Notes: generated by a model from the letters alone, not told the origin. Shown: positions 54,221 through 63,797, counted from the stretch's first letter. The stretch: 64,000 nucleotides of DNA from an uncultured Collinsella sp. (GCA_902465015.1 CABQLK010000005.1:3559-67558), one strand, 5' to 3'. Made by a program: numbers and translations.

Positions 54221-54400
54221 TTTCAGGGCGGGGTGAAATTCCCCACTGGCGGTAAATCGGGCGGTGTCAAAGGGACACCGTGGCGCAGGTGAGATGCCTG
54301 TGACCGAGCCGATGAGTCCGCGACCCGTGTGTGCGTTGGTTCGCATGCCGGCCGAACTGGTGAGATCCCAGTACCAACGGTTAGAGTCCGGATGAAAGAG
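54221..54400 (+). promoter_or_regulatory. FMN riboswitch (RFN element)
   Basis: The conserved RFN segments are all present in order: AGGGCGGGGTGAAATTCCCC, ACTGGCGGTAAA, GAGTCCGCGACCCG, the ACTGGTGAGATCCCAGT arm and ACGGTTAGAGTCCGGATGAAAGA. The ribU start lies 13 bases after the fold, so control is probably by sequestering the ribosome site when FMN is bound. Confidence 0.95.
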
Positions 54401-54412
54401 GCAGGTGATCTT

Positions 54413-55003
54413 ATGTCTGAACAGTCGCAGCATATCCATTTTGAGAACACGAATAGGTGGAGCACCAAACAGCTCGTTACCATGGCGTTGATGTGCGCCT
54501 TGGGAGCACTGTTTATGTACGTGCAGCTGCCCATCCTCCCCTCGGCGCCGTTTTTGACGTATGACCCGTCGCTGGTGCCGGCGATGGTGTGTGGATTTGC
54601 GTATGGCCCTGGTGCCGGCACAGCTGTTGCCGCTATGGCGATCGTTATCCATGCGCTTACCACGGGCGATTGGGTCGGTGCGCTTATGAACCTGGTGGCT
54701 ACGCTGGGCTATATTCTGCCCGCGGCGATCGTCTACCAAAAGATGCACACCTACAAGGGCGCCGTGATTGGTCTGGTGCTCGGCGTCATTGCCGCTACGG
54801 CGCTGTCCATGGTCGCGAACCTGACCATCGGCGTTTGGTTCTGGTATGGCTCGGCCGATGTGATTCTGCCGCTCATGCTTCCCGCCGTTTTACCGTTTAA
54901 CCTCATCAAGACCGTGCTCAACTCGGTGTTGACGCTGGCGGTGTACAAGGCGGTCTCCAACCTCATCACGCCTAAAAAGGACCAGGTTAAAGGCCGCGCA
55001 TGA
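54413..55003 (+). CDS. ribU: Riboflavin ECF transporter S component
   Basis: The 196-residue membrane protein has about six segments and the ECF S-component features (KQLVTMALMCALGALFMYVQLPIL, FLTYDPSLVPAMVCGFAYGPGAG). The FMN riboswitch directly upstream identifies riboflavin as the substrate. ATG 54413 was chosen; longer frames would translate the riboswitch. It overlaps the ATPase gene by four bases. Confidence 0.92.
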   Translation: MSEQSQHIHFENTNRWSTKQLVTMALMCALGALFMYVQLPILPSAPFLTYDPSLVPAMVCGFAYGPGAGTAVAAMAIVIHALTTGDWVGALMNLVATLGYILPAAIVYQKMHTYKGAVIGLVLGVIAATALSMVANLTIGVWFWYGSADVILPLMLPAVLPFNLIKTVLNSVLTLAVYKAVSNLITPKKDQVKGRA

Positions 55004-56904
55004 TTGAGTGTCGGGGCGTTTCCTTTAGCTATGACGGTGCTGCATCGGCGCTCGATGGCATCGATATGAACATCGCGAATGGCGAGTTTTTCTGCATCCT
55101 CGGCGGAAACGGGTCGGGCAAGTCGACGTTTGCCAAGCATCTGAACGCGCTGCTGCAGCCCGATGCGGGAACGGTGTGCGTCAACGGCAAGGACGCGTCC
55201 GATCCCGAGCTGGTCTACGACATCCGCTCGACTGCGGGCATGGTGTTCCAGAATCCCGACGACCAGCTTGTGGCGACGCTTGTCGAGGACGATGTTGCGT
55301 TTGGTCCCGAGAACTTAGGGGTCGAATCGGCCCAGATTGCGCAGCGCGTGCGCGAGGCGCTGAAGGCCGTGGGTCTGGTGGGCTTTGAGCGCCACGAGAC
55401 CCACGCTCTCTCGGGCGGACAAAAGCAGCGCGTGGCGCTTGCCGGCGTGCTCGCCATGGAGCCGCGCGTGCTCATCTTGGATGAGGCCTCCTCGATGCTC
55501 GATCCGCGCGGGCGCAAGGGCCTTATGAAGGCCTGTCACGCGCTGCACGAACGCGGCATGATTATCGTGATGATTACGCACTTTATGGAAGAGGCCTCCG
55601 AGGCCGATCGCATTGCTGTCTTCCAAGCGGGCCGCGTTGCCATGCTCGGTACGCCCGAGGAGATCTTGACGCAGGCGGACGAACTTGTGCAGCTCAATCT
55701 GGACATGCCGGAGTCGTGCCGTTTGGGCATGGCGCTTCGTGCGAAGGGCGTGCCTGTTCACGCGCAGGTGCGCGAGGCGGATATGGTTGCCGAGGTTGCG
55801 CAGGCCTATACCGAGCGAAGTGAGGCGGGCACCGCGGGGCAGCCTTCCGCGTTCCAGTCGGAAATCGCTGACGGCACTATTCCGGCAGACAACGAGGACA
55901 ACGCGTCGGAGCCTGTTATCGAGCTATCTCATGTTTCGTACAGTTATTCGCTCAGCCCGCGCGAGCGCCGTCGCTGGCATAAGCGCTCGGCCGCTGCGGG
56001 CAAATCGAACAAACAGGCTCTTTGGGGAAACGACCCCAGCAGTCCGTGGGCACTGCGTGATGTATCGCTGACGGTGCGTCGTGGCGAGTTCCTGGGGCTA
56101 GCGGGCCATACCGGTTCGGGTAAATCCACACTGGTCCAGCACCTCAACGGATTAATCCGCCCGCAGGAGGGGAGCGTTTGCGCGTTGGGGCTCGACTTGG
56201 TAAACAAGAAAGATGCCGCCGCGGTTAAGGCAAAGGTCGGCGTGGTGTTTCAGTATCCAGAGCGTCAGCTGTTTGCCGAGACCGTGGCGCAGGACGTGGC
56301 GTTTGGTCCGCGTAACCTTGGCTTGTCGCAGGCCGAGGTCGCCCGCCGCGTTGAGTCATCGCTCGCGCGCGTGGGCCTCGACCTGGCTACGGTGGGCGAC
56401 AAGAACCCCTTTGAGCTCTCCGGCGGGCAGCAGCGGCGCGTGGCGTTTGCTGGCGTGCTTGCCATGGAGCCCGAGGTCCTGGTGCTCGATGAGCCCATGG
56501 CAGGGCTCGATCCGGCGGCGCGCAGTGATTTCCTGGAGCTCATCGATCGGCTTCACCATGGGGGCCTGACCGTCGTCATGGTCTCGCACAGTATGGATGA
56601 CCTTGCCAATTGCTGCGACCGTATTGTCGTGATGAACGAGGGCGAGGTGTTTGCCGAGGGCAGGCCCGCTCAGGTTTTTGCGCATGCCGATGAGCTTAAA
56701 TCAATCGGCTTGGGTGTTCCCGCTGCCCAGCGCATGGCGCTGGCGCTTGCGAAGGCAGGCGTGCCGCTGCGCTTTGACGGCCTCTATACGGTTGAGTCGC
56801 TGACAGACGAGTTGGTGGACCTGCTAATCGGTCGCTCGGACGGTCCTTCTAACGTCGCGGACATTGCTAAATCCAAGACGGTCGCGCGAGAGGAGGGCTG
56901 CTAA
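55000..56904 (+). CDS. ECF transporter ATPase, fused A1-A2
   Basis: Two ABC ATPase domains are joined in one 634-residue chain. Domain 1 has Walker A GGNGSGKST (35-43) and LSGGQ near 137. Domain 2 has GHTGSGKST (about 369) and LSGGQ near 473. Between them lies a linker of about 100 residues. This replaces the separate EcfA and EcfA' subunits and energises uptake through EcfT. Its start overlaps ribU and its stop overlaps the EcfT gene, so the three are tightly coupled. Confidence 0.92.
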   Translation: MIECRGVSFSYDGAASALDGIDMNIANGEFFCILGGNGSGKSTFAKHLNALLQPDAGTVCVNGKDASDPELVYDIRSTAGMVFQNPDDQLVATLVEDDVAFGPENLGVESAQIAQRVREALKAVGLVGFERHETHALSGGQKQRVALAGVLAMEPRVLILDEASSMLDPRGRKGLMKACHALHERGMIIVMITHFMEEASEADRIAVFQAGRVAMLGTPEEILTQADELVQLNLDMPESCRLGMALRAKGVPVHAQVREADMVAEVAQAYTERSEAGTAGQPSAFQSEIADGTIPADNEDNASEPVIELSHVSYSYSLSPRERRRWHKRSAAAGKSNKQALWGNDPSSPWALRDVSLTVRRGEFLGLAGHTGSGKSTLVQHLNGLIRPQEGSVCALGLDLVNKKDAAAVKAKVGVVFQYPERQLFAETVAQDVAFGPRNLGLSQAEVARRVESSLARVGLDLATVGDKNPFELSGGQQRRVAFAGVLAMEPEVLVLDEPMAGLDPAARSDFLELIDRLHHGGLTVVMVSHSMDDLANCCDRIVVMNEGEVFAEGRPAQVFAHADELKSIGLGVPAAQRMALALAKAGVPLRFDGLYTVESLTDELVDLLIGRSDGPSNVADIAKSKTVAREEGC

Positions 56905-57704
56905 TGGAGGCGTTTTCGTTTGGCAGCTACTATCCCGGCGATAGTGCAATCCACCGCCTGGACCCGCGAACTAAGTTGCTCTTGGGCTTTGTGTTTCTGA
57001 TCACGACGCTCACGGTCAGTAGCTTCCGCGGACTGGTCCCGGTCGCAATCTTCGTTGTCCTGATCTATACCGTGTCTCGGGTGCCGGCTCGTCGCGTCCT
57101 GTCATCGATGGCGCCGCTGCTGGCGATCGTCGCGGTGGTCGCGGTGCTCAACCTGTTTTCCGACCAGAGCGGGCGCATCCTGTGGCAGCTCGGCTTTTTG
57201 CAGATAAGCGAGGGCTCGCTGCATTCCGCTGCCTTTATGGCGTGCCGCCTGACCTTGATGATGGCCGGTATGAGCGCTATCACGCTCACCACACCGACGC
57301 TCGACCTCACCGCGGGTTTTGAGCGCCTGCTCGCGCCGTTTGCGCGTGTGGGACTTCCTGCGCACGAGCTCGGTATGATCATGGGTATCGCGCTGCGCTT
57401 TATGCCGCAGTTTGCCACCGAGATGAAGCAGACGGCCGATGCGCAGGCGAGCCGCGGTGCGCGCGTGACGGGAGGCCCGCTCGGCGGCGTTCGTATGCTT
57501 GGCAGTGTGGCGATTCCGCTGTTCACGGGTGTGTTCCGTCATGCCGAGACGTTGTCTGCCGCCATGGATGCCCGTTGCTATCATGGCGAGCAGGGACGCA
57601 CACGCCTGCATACGCTTGCGTTTGGCCGCGGGGATGCGCTGGCAGCGGTGGTGACGACGCTGCTGCTCATCTGCGTCATCGTCATCAATCTTCAACTTGT
57701 TTAG
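56904..57704 (+). CDS. ecfT: ECF transporter transmembrane protein EcfT
   Basis: The 266-residue protein has about five membrane segments and the EcfT coupling motifs, seen as AQASRGARVTGG and MDARCYHGEQGRTRL (the A-R-G type helices that bind the two ATPases). It completes the ECF module. Its ATG overlaps the ATPase stop codon by one base. Confidence 0.92.
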   Translation: MEAFSFGSYYPGDSAIHRLDPRTKLLLGFVFLITTLTVSSFRGLVPVAIFVVLIYTVSRVPARRVLSSMAPLLAIVAVVAVLNLFSDQSGRILWQLGFLQISEGSLHSAAFMACRLTLMMAGMSAITLTTPTLDLTAGFERLLAPFARVGLPAHELGMIMGIALRFMPQFATEMKQTADAQASRGARVTGGPLGGVRMLGSVAIPLFTGVFRHAETLSAAMDARCYHGEQGRTRLHTLAFGRGDALAAVVTTLLLICVIVINLQLV

Positions 57705-57734
57705 GCGCGATTCGAGCGCAGGAAAGGGGTCCCT

Positions 57735-58181
57735 ATGACCGACAACGACCGCACGGCGCAGCTCGAGCGCGCCTGTTCGTATCTTAGGCGTATTCCGGCG
57801 TGGTATCTCGCCACGATCGACGTGACGGACGGACATCAGCCGCGCGTGAGGCCGTTCTCGTTTGCCATGGTCGATGATGGCAAGCTGTGGTTTTGCACCT
57901 CGCGCGATAAGGACGTGTGGGCCGAGCTTAGCGCGAACCCCAAGTTTGAGGTTTCGGGTTGGAAACCGGGGGAGTGTTGGATTGTGCTGACTGGCGAGGC
58001 CGCGCTCGAGGACGACGCGGTCGTGAGCGACCGGGTGCGCCAAGCCGGCTTTAAGCACATGGTGGGCATCGGCGAGCAACACGATAGTGCCAACGACGGT
58101 CGCCTTGCGTTTTTCTCGGTGCGCAATATCGCCGCCCGCTTCTGTGATATCGACGGCAGCGAGGAGCGCCTGGAGCTTTAA
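57735..58181 (+). CDS. Pyridoxamine 5'-phosphate oxidase-like protein 1
   Basis: The 148-residue protein has the split beta-barrel of FMN-binding PNPOx-like proteins (WYLATIDVTDGHQPRVRPFSFAMVDDGKLWFCTSRDKDVWAELSANP). These bind flavin or F420/haem and act as small-molecule oxidoreductases. It follows the flavin transporter operon by 30 bases with AGGAAAGGGG before the ATG. A related gene is next. Confidence 0.8.
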   Translation: MTDNDRTAQLERACSYLRRIPAWYLATIDVTDGHQPRVRPFSFAMVDDGKLWFCTSRDKDVWAELSANPKFEVSGWKPGECWIVLTGEAALEDDAVVSDRVRQAGFKHMVGIGEQHDSANDGRLAFFSVRNIAARFCDIDGSEERLEL

Positions 58182-58235
58182 CCCTAGGGTAGCTAAAGCA
58201 GCCCCGACCCAAAAAGACTAGTGCCAGGAGGACAC

Positions 58236-58646
58236 ATGGACGGATTGAATACGGTGTTGGAGTATCTGACGTCGGTGCCGGCATGGTATTTGGCGACGAG
58301 CGTTGACGGACAGCCGCATGTGCGTCCGTTTTCGTTTGCGCAGATCCAGGACGGCAAGCTGTGGTTTGTAACGGCGCGCACCAAAGACGTGTGGCAAGAG
58401 CTGCTGCAAAATCAACGCTTTGAGGCCACGAGTTGGTGGCCGGGCCATGGCTGGCTCATCTTGCGCGGGCGTGCGGGTCTGGATGACCAAGCCGCTCCCG
58501 ATATACGCGAGGCAGGTTGGAAGCACCTGGAGCGCCTAGGCGAGCACTACGAGGGCGCAGACGATCCCACGCTCGTCTTCTTTAGCGTGGAGGAACCCGA
58601 GGCCTTTATCTGCAACCATGACGAATGGGCGCCGGTCGAGCTCTAA
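58236..58646 (+). CDS. Pyridoxamine 5'-phosphate oxidase-like protein 2
   Basis: The 136-residue paralogue of the preceding protein shares SVPAWYLATSVDGQPHVRPFSFAQIQDGKLWFVT and the same length and end. The two probably arose by tandem duplication. ATG 58236 is preceded by AGGAGG; a GTG 15 bases earlier would place the ribosome site inside the gene. Confidence 0.8.
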   Translation: MDGLNTVLEYLTSVPAWYLATSVDGQPHVRPFSFAQIQDGKLWFVTARTKDVWQELLQNQRFEATSWWPGHGWLILRGRAGLDDQAAPDIREAGWKHLERLGEHYEGADDPTLVFFSVEEPEAFICNHDEWAPVEL

Positions 58647-58690
58647 ACGAGTCTCTCAGCAAGCTTTGACAATTCAAATTCTCGCATGTG

Positions 58691-58745
58691 GCGGGCCCCA
58701 CATTGCAACGTCACCGTAAGGCGCACTGGGCAATATGGGGCCCGC
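58691..58745. repeat. Palindrome after the PNPOx-like pair
   Basis: GCGGGCCCCACATTGC (58691-58706) and GCAATATGGGGCCCGC (58730-58745) pair with one G-U-compatible change around a 23-base loop. It lies between the oxidase-like genes and the arginine operon and may be their terminator. Confidence 0.55.
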
Positions 58746-58789
58746 ATTTATTTGTCAATTCCTTCGAGTGAATGTGTCGGGACTGTTTC

Positions 58790-58828
58790 AATGCATGAAT
58801 ATGTAAAAGATTTGCGTATATATGCATC
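58790..58828 (+). promoter_or_regulatory. Tandem ARG box, operator for ArgR
   Basis: Two 18-base sites spaced by three bases fit the ArgR consensus TNTGNATWWWWATNCANA. 58811-58828 (TTTGCGTATATATGCATC) has two mismatches and 58790-58807 (AATGCATGAATATGTAAA) has four or fewer. The spacing and position, 84 bases before argC, are those of known arginine operators. Confidence 0.7.
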
Positions 58829-58911
58829 TTTTGGTGCTAAAGTTTCAACCCACTTCATAACGACGGCTGCGGGATGCGCATTGGTGCATAACTGCAGACA
58901 AGGAGGCCGAT

Positions 58912-59982
58912 ATGTCTTTAAAGGTTGGAATCGTCGGTGCGGCTGGATATGCCGGCGCCGAGCTCATTCGCCTCGTCCTCGGTCATCCCGAGTTTGAACT
59001 TGCTGCCATTACGTCCAACGCCGATGCCGGCCAGCCGTTGTCTGCGGTGTACTCGAGCTTCGCCGGCGTAAGCGATCTTGTCTTCACGACGCATGATGCC
59101 CCCGAGCTCAAGAACTGCGATGCGGTCTTTTTGGCCGTGCCGCACACGGCTGCCATGGCACAGGTGCCCGCCCTGCTTGCCGCGGGAGTCTCCTGCATTG
59201 ACCTCTCGGCCGACTATCGCCTGAACGATCCGGCCACCTTTGAGGCCTGGTATGCCGCTGAGCACACGAGTCCCGAGCTACTCAAGAGCCGAGCCTTTGG
59301 TCTGCCCGAGCTGTTCTGCCAGGATTTGGAGACCGCTGCATCCGACCACGCCGACGGCAAGCCCGTGCTGGTCGCCTGCGCCGGTTGCTATCCCACCGCA
59401 ACGAGCCTTGCCGCCGCGCCTGCCGTGCGCGCCGGCTGGGTCGCCCAGAGCGGCCCCGTGATCGTTGACGCCATCAGCGGCGTAACGGGTGCCGGTAAGT
59501 CCTGCAACGCCCGTACGCATTTTTGCAGCGCGGACGAAAACCTGGAGGCCTATGGCGTGGGCAAGCATCGTCACACGCCCGAAATCGAGCAGATCTTGGG
59601 CCTAACCGATCGTGTCGTCTTTACCCCGCACCTGGCACCGCTCAAGCGCGGCCTGCTCTCCACGGTGACGCTGCCGCTCGCGCCGCAGGCTCTCGACACG
59701 CTGACCCTTGAGGACGTTGTCGACCATTACAAGCAGTTCTACGCCGGTCGCACCTTCGTGCGCGTACTCGATGCCGGCCAACAGCCCAAGACAGCTTCGG
59801 TCGTCGGCACCAACGCCGCCCAGATCGGCCTCGCGATCAACAAGCGCGCGGGCGTTCTGGTGGCTACGGGCGCCATCGACAATCTGTGCAAGGGTGCAGC
59901 AGGCCAGGCGGTCCAGTGCGCCAACATCGTCTTTGGTTTTGACGAGCGACGAGGCTTGCCCACAGTGGCGTGCCCGGTGTAG
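58912..59982 (+). CDS. argC: N-acetyl-gamma-glutamyl-phosphate reductase
   Basis: The 356-residue NADPH enzyme carries out the third step of arginine synthesis. GIVGAAGYAGAELIRL binds the nucleotide; the catalytic Cys159 lies in ACAGCYPTATSL, with the conserved histidine in GKHRHTPEI. It is first in argCJBD behind a tandem ARG box; ACAAGGAGG precedes the ATG. Confidence 0.97.
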   Translation: MSLKVGIVGAAGYAGAELIRLVLGHPEFELAAITSNADAGQPLSAVYSSFAGVSDLVFTTHDAPELKNCDAVFLAVPHTAAMAQVPALLAAGVSCIDLSADYRLNDPATFEAWYAAEHTSPELLKSRAFGLPELFCQDLETAASDHADGKPVLVACAGCYPTATSLAAAPAVRAGWVAQSGPVIVDAISGVTGAGKSCNARTHFCSADENLEAYGVGKHRHTPEIEQILGLTDRVVFTPHLAPLKRGLLSTVTLPLAPQALDTLTLEDVVDHYKQFYAGRTFVRVLDAGQQPKTASVVGTNAAQIGLAINKRAGVLVATGAIDNLCKGAAGQAVQCANIVFGFDERRGLPTVACPV

Positions 59983-60011
59983 CACATTCGATTGTTAGCG
60001 ATTTGGTAGTC

Positions 60012-60091
60012 GGGCATCGAGTGGGGCGCCACTCTTAAGCTGGTCTCGTGATTGTGGCTGGCGTGGCGCACCAACCGATGCCCATTTTTTG
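60012..60091 (+). repeat. Long palindrome, loop family B, copy B3, in the argC-argJ gap
   Basis: GGGCATCG/CGATGCCC (60012-60019, 60076-60083) and an inner GGGGCGCCAC/GTGGCGCACC enclose a 30-base loop with CTTAAGCTGGT. ATTTTTTG follows, so it could act as a terminator or attenuator within the operon. Confidence 0.6.
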
Positions 60092-60116
60092 TTTGACATA
60101 AGGAGTCATAAAGACG

Positions 60117-61382
60117 ATGAATACAGAGCAGTTCGATATCAAGATTCGTGCCGTAGAGGGCGGCGTAACGGCGGCAGCCGGCTTTAAGGCGGCGGGCATC
60201 CATGCCGGATTCCGCAAGAATCCCGAGCGCTTGGATTACGCGCTCGTCGTGCCCGATAAGCCCTGTCCCGGCGCCGGTGTGTTTACGACCAACCGCTTTT
60301 GCGCAGCGCCCGTGCAGGTGAGCCGCGCCAATTTGGGCGGTGCCGATAAGGGCTATGGCATCATCGCCGGTGTCTCGGTCAATTCCGGTAACGCCAACGC
60401 GGCCACCGGTGAGACGGGCCTTGCCTGCGCGCGCGAGACGTGCAACATCGCCTCGCAGGTCATCGGCTGCGAGCCTCAGCAAATCCTGGTCGCCTCCACG
60501 GGCGTGATTGGCCAGATTCTGCCGATCGACACGTTTGAGACTGCCGTTCCTGCCGCCTACGAGGCGCTCTCCGCCTACGGTGGCGCCGATGCCGCCCGCG
60601 CTATCATGACGACCGACACGCACTCCAAGGAGTATGCCGTGTGTTACCGCAGCGAGGCCGCGGGGTACGCAGGCAATGCCTATACGGTGGGCGGTATGTG
60701 CAAGGGCTCGGGTATGATCATGCCCAACATGGCCACCATGATCGCGGTCATCACTACCGATGCCCCCGTCGAGCCAGCGGCGCTCCACGCCCTGTTACTC
60801 TCCACCGTCAAGCAGACCTTCAACAAGGTAACGGTCGACTCCGATACTTCGACCAACGACACCTGCATCATGCTCGCTTCCGGCGCTGCCGCAAATGCCG
60901 AGCCTATTGTCGAGGGCTCCGATGCCTTTGACGAGTTGGCCTTTGCCGTGCATGAGGTGTGCGAGAGCCTGGCGCGCAACATCGCCGCAGATGGCGAGGG
61001 CGCATCCAAGCTCGTGACGGTTAATGTCACCGGCGCCGCGAACGACGAGGAGGCCGATATCGCCGCCCGTGCTGTTGCCAACTCGCCGCTCGTCAAGACC
61101 TGCATTGCCGGCCACGACTGCAACTGGGGCCGCGTTGCCATGGCGCTCGGCAAGTGCGGCGTGCAGTTTAACCAAGAAGATGTGTCCATCGACATGATGG
61201 GTATGCCCGTCTGTCGCGATGGCCTGACGGTCCCCTTCGATGAGGACGAGGCCCTGCGACGTTTTGAGGCGCCCGAGATTGTGATTTCGGCCGACCTGGG
61301 CGCAGGCGACGCGGCAACGACTGTGTGGACCTGCGACCTCACGCACGAGTACATCTCGATCAACGGCGACTACCGTTCCTAA
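60117..61382 (+). CDS. argJ: Glutamate N-acetyltransferase / amino-acid acetyltransferase
   Basis: The 421-residue enzyme recycles the acetyl group from N-acetylornithine to glutamate and may also use acetyl-CoA. It is an Ntn-type protein that cleaves itself at Ala206-Thr207 in MPNMATMIAVITTDA, giving two chains. KGSGM precedes the site. ATAAGGAG precedes the ATG. No separate N-acetylglutamate synthase is seen in the operon. Confidence 0.97.
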   Translation: MNTEQFDIKIRAVEGGVTAAAGFKAAGIHAGFRKNPERLDYALVVPDKPCPGAGVFTTNRFCAAPVQVSRANLGGADKGYGIIAGVSVNSGNANAATGETGLACARETCNIASQVIGCEPQQILVASTGVIGQILPIDTFETAVPAAYEALSAYGGADAARAIMTTDTHSKEYAVCYRSEAAGYAGNAYTVGGMCKGSGMIMPNMATMIAVITTDAPVEPAALHALLLSTVKQTFNKVTVDSDTSTNDTCIMLASGAAANAEPIVEGSDAFDELAFAVHEVCESLARNIAADGEGASKLVTVNVTGAANDEEADIAARAVANSPLVKTCIAGHDCNWGRVAMALGKCGVQFNQEDVSIDMMGMPVCRDGLTVPFDEDEALRRFEAPEIVISADLGAGDAATTVWTCDLTHEYISINGDYRS

Positions 61383-61463
61383 ACTCCCGATGTGCCGCGC
61401 GCCCCGCTGCAATCGCGGGCAACGAGGTGCGGCGCGATAGCTACACGAAAGACGAGGCAGACT

Positions 61464-62444
61464 ATGAAGTTCGCACGCGATTGTCGCTCGAGCGAATCCA
61501 ACGAAGTTACCGCGCGGCTGCTGTTCGAGGCGCTGCCGTGGATTAAGAACCTGACCGGTAAGACGGTCGTTATCAAGTACGGCGGTGCCGCCATGGTCGA
61601 CGAGCAGCTGCGCCGTGACGTGATGAGTGACATCGTTCTGCTCAAGATTATCGGCATGCGCCCTGTTATCGTGCACGGCGGCGGCAAGGCCATCAACGAG
61701 GCGCTGAGCCACTACGACATTCCCGTCGAGTTTAAGAACGGCCAGCGTGTGACCACGCCGGCGACCATGGATATTGTGCGCGAGGTGCTGGGCGGCAAGG
61801 TCAACCAGGAGCTGGTCGCAGCGCTCAACCACCATGGCAACCTAGCCGTGGGCGTGTCCGGCAGCGACGCCGGTACCCTTATCGCCGAGCCGCTCGACCC
61901 AGAGCTCGGCCGCGTAGGCAAGGTCACGCACGTCAACACCGACTATATCGAGCGTTTGCTCGATAGCGAGTACATTCCCGTTATCGCCACGGTCGCGGCG
62001 GGGGAGGACGGTGGCTTCTTCAACATCAACGCCGATACCGCCGCCGGCGCCGTTGCGGCGGCACTTCATGCGCACAAGGCGATTTTTTTGACCGATGTCG
62101 ACGGTCTGTACAAGGACTTTAGCGACAAGGATTCGCTTATCTCCAACCTGACGCTCGACGAGGTCAATGAGATGCTCTACGGCGGCGAGGTCGACAAGGG
62201 CATGATCCCCAAGCTGCGCGCCGCCGTCGATGCGCTTACCGCTGGCGTGTTCCGAGCCCACATCATCAACGGCACGACGCCGCACTCGCTGCTGCTGGAG
62301 CTGCTGACCGATGCTGGCGTCGGTACTGTGATCCACTCCACCGAGACGGCCTACGAGTTTGATACGCACCCGCACCCGCTTTCGACCTTTGCGGCACGCC
62401 TGACCGAGAACCTCGACGAGGTCGAGAAGCTCCAAACGGTCTAG
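61464..62444 (+). CDS. argB: Acetylglutamate kinase
   Basis: The 326-residue amino-acid kinase shows KTVVIKYGGAAM, VIVHGGGKAIN and FKNGQRVTTPATMDIV, the ATP, acetylglutamate and regulatory segments. It catalyses the second step of arginine synthesis and is often feedback-inhibited by arginine; the N-terminal helix needed for that is present. ATG 61464 begins a normal N-terminus; the longer frame upstream is unlikely. Confidence 0.96.
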   Translation: MKFARDCRSSESNEVTARLLFEALPWIKNLTGKTVVIKYGGAAMVDEQLRRDVMSDIVLLKIIGMRPVIVHGGGKAINEALSHYDIPVEFKNGQRVTTPATMDIVREVLGGKVNQELVAALNHHGNLAVGVSGSDAGTLIAEPLDPELGRVGKVTHVNTDYIERLLDSEYIPVIATVAAGEDGGFFNINADTAAGAVAAALHAHKAIFLTDVDGLYKDFSDKDSLISNLTLDEVNEMLYGGEVDKGMIPKLRAAVDALTAGVFRAHIINGTTPHSLLLELLTDAGVGTVIHSTETAYEFDTHPHPLSTFAARLTENLDEVEKLQTV

Positions 62445-62513
62445 CCGACCCGCGGTCGTCGCGTCCCTGCACCCATAGCCCCGCGCCGTACGGCGCCCAA
62501 CGAAAGGCATCCC

Positions 62514-63797
62514 ATGTCACTTGCAACTCAACAATCGCTCGAATCCCATTACGTTATGCATACCTTTGGTCGCTCTCCGGTCGAGTTTGTCGAGGGTCAC
62601 GGCATGAAGCTCACCGGCGACGATGGCTGTGAGTATCTTGATTTTCTTGCTGGTATCGGTGTGTGCAGCCTAGGCCACGGTAATTCTGCAGTGCTTTCGG
62701 CGCTCGAGGCGCAGACCAAAAAGCTCATGCATGTGTCTAACTACTTCTACATCGAGCAGCGTGGACAGGTCGCGGCGCTGCTGTCCAAGCTTGCCAACGA
62801 CGACGTGGACAGTGCACGCGTGATTGCCGATGCCATTGCCGCCGGCGATGAGACCACGGCAGCTGCACTCGGCGCTCCGACGACGGGCGAGCAGGTATGG
62901 GAGACGTTCTTTGCCAATTCTGGTGCCGAAGCCAACGAGGGCTCGATGAAGCTCGCGCGTCTGTACGCCAAGCGTGCTGGTAACGGTGGCAACACCATCG
63001 TGTGCATGCGCGGCGGCTTCCACGGCCGTACGCTCGAGACCATTGCCGCCACCATGCAGGATTGGCTGCAGGATAGCTTCCGTCCGCTGCCGGGCGGTTT
63101 TGTGGCCTGCACGCCCAACGATGTCGACGAACTACGTTCGATCTTTAAGCAGCTGAGAAGCGAAATTTGTGCCGTGATGCTCGAGCCGATCCAGGGCGAG
63201 AGCGGTGTACACCCCATGACCGAGGAGTTTATGACGGCAGCGCGCGACCTGGCGCACGAGGTGGGCGCCGTTCTTATCGCCGACGAGGTCCAGTGTGGCA
63301 TCTTCCGCTCCGGCAAGCCGTTTGCATTCCAGACCTATGGTGTGGAGCCCGACATCATGAGTCTTGCCAAGGGCATCGCCGACGGCGTCCCCATGGGCGC
63401 CGTGGTGGCAAAGAAAGAGATCGCCGACGTGTTTAAGCCTGGTGACCACGGTTCGACCTTTGGCGGTAGCTGCTTGGCTGTCGCGGCGTGCGCCGCGACG
63501 CTCTCCGCGCTCGTGCGCGGCGATTATGCCGAGCATGCTGCCAAGGTGGGTGCTTATATGGAGGCAAAACTCACCAAGCTGCCGCATGTGGTCGAGGCAC
63601 GCGGTCGCGGCTTAATGCTCGGCTGCGATTTGGATGACGCTGCGGGCGATGCACATGATATTGTTGCCCGCGCGCTGGCCGCCGGCGCCGTGATTAACGC
63701 TACTGGTGCCCACACGCTGCGTTTCCTGCCGCCGCTCGTGTGCGAGGAAGCCGACGTGGACAGCCTGATCGAGATTTTGTCGGACGTTTTGGCCTAA
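62514..63797 (+). CDS. argD: Acetylornithine aminotransferase
   Basis: This 427-residue PLP enzyme of class III converts N-acetylglutamate semialdehyde to N-acetylornithine. The NSGAEANEGSMKLAR, GGFHGRT, ADEVQCGIFRSG and SLAKGIADGVPMGA (PLP lysine) motifs are all present. An insert of about 25 residues near 95-120 makes it a little longer than usual. It is the last arginine gene in view; a terminator follows. Confidence 0.96.
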   Translation: MSLATQQSLESHYVMHTFGRSPVEFVEGHGMKLTGDDGCEYLDFLAGIGVCSLGHGNSAVLSALEAQTKKLMHVSNYFYIEQRGQVAALLSKLANDDVDSARVIADAIAAGDETTAAALGAPTTGEQVWETFFANSGAEANEGSMKLARLYAKRAGNGGNTIVCMRGGFHGRTLETIAATMQDWLQDSFRPLPGGFVACTPNDVDELRSIFKQLRSEICAVMLEPIQGESGVHPMTEEFMTAARDLAHEVGAVLIADEVQCGIFRSGKPFAFQTYGVEPDIMSLAKGIADGVPMGAVVAKKEIADVFKPGDHGSTFGGSCLAVAACAATLSALVRGDYAEHAAKVGAYMEAKLTKLPHVVEARGRGLMLGCDLDDAAGDAHDIVARALAAGAVINATGAHTLRFLPPLVCEEADVDSLIEILSDVLA

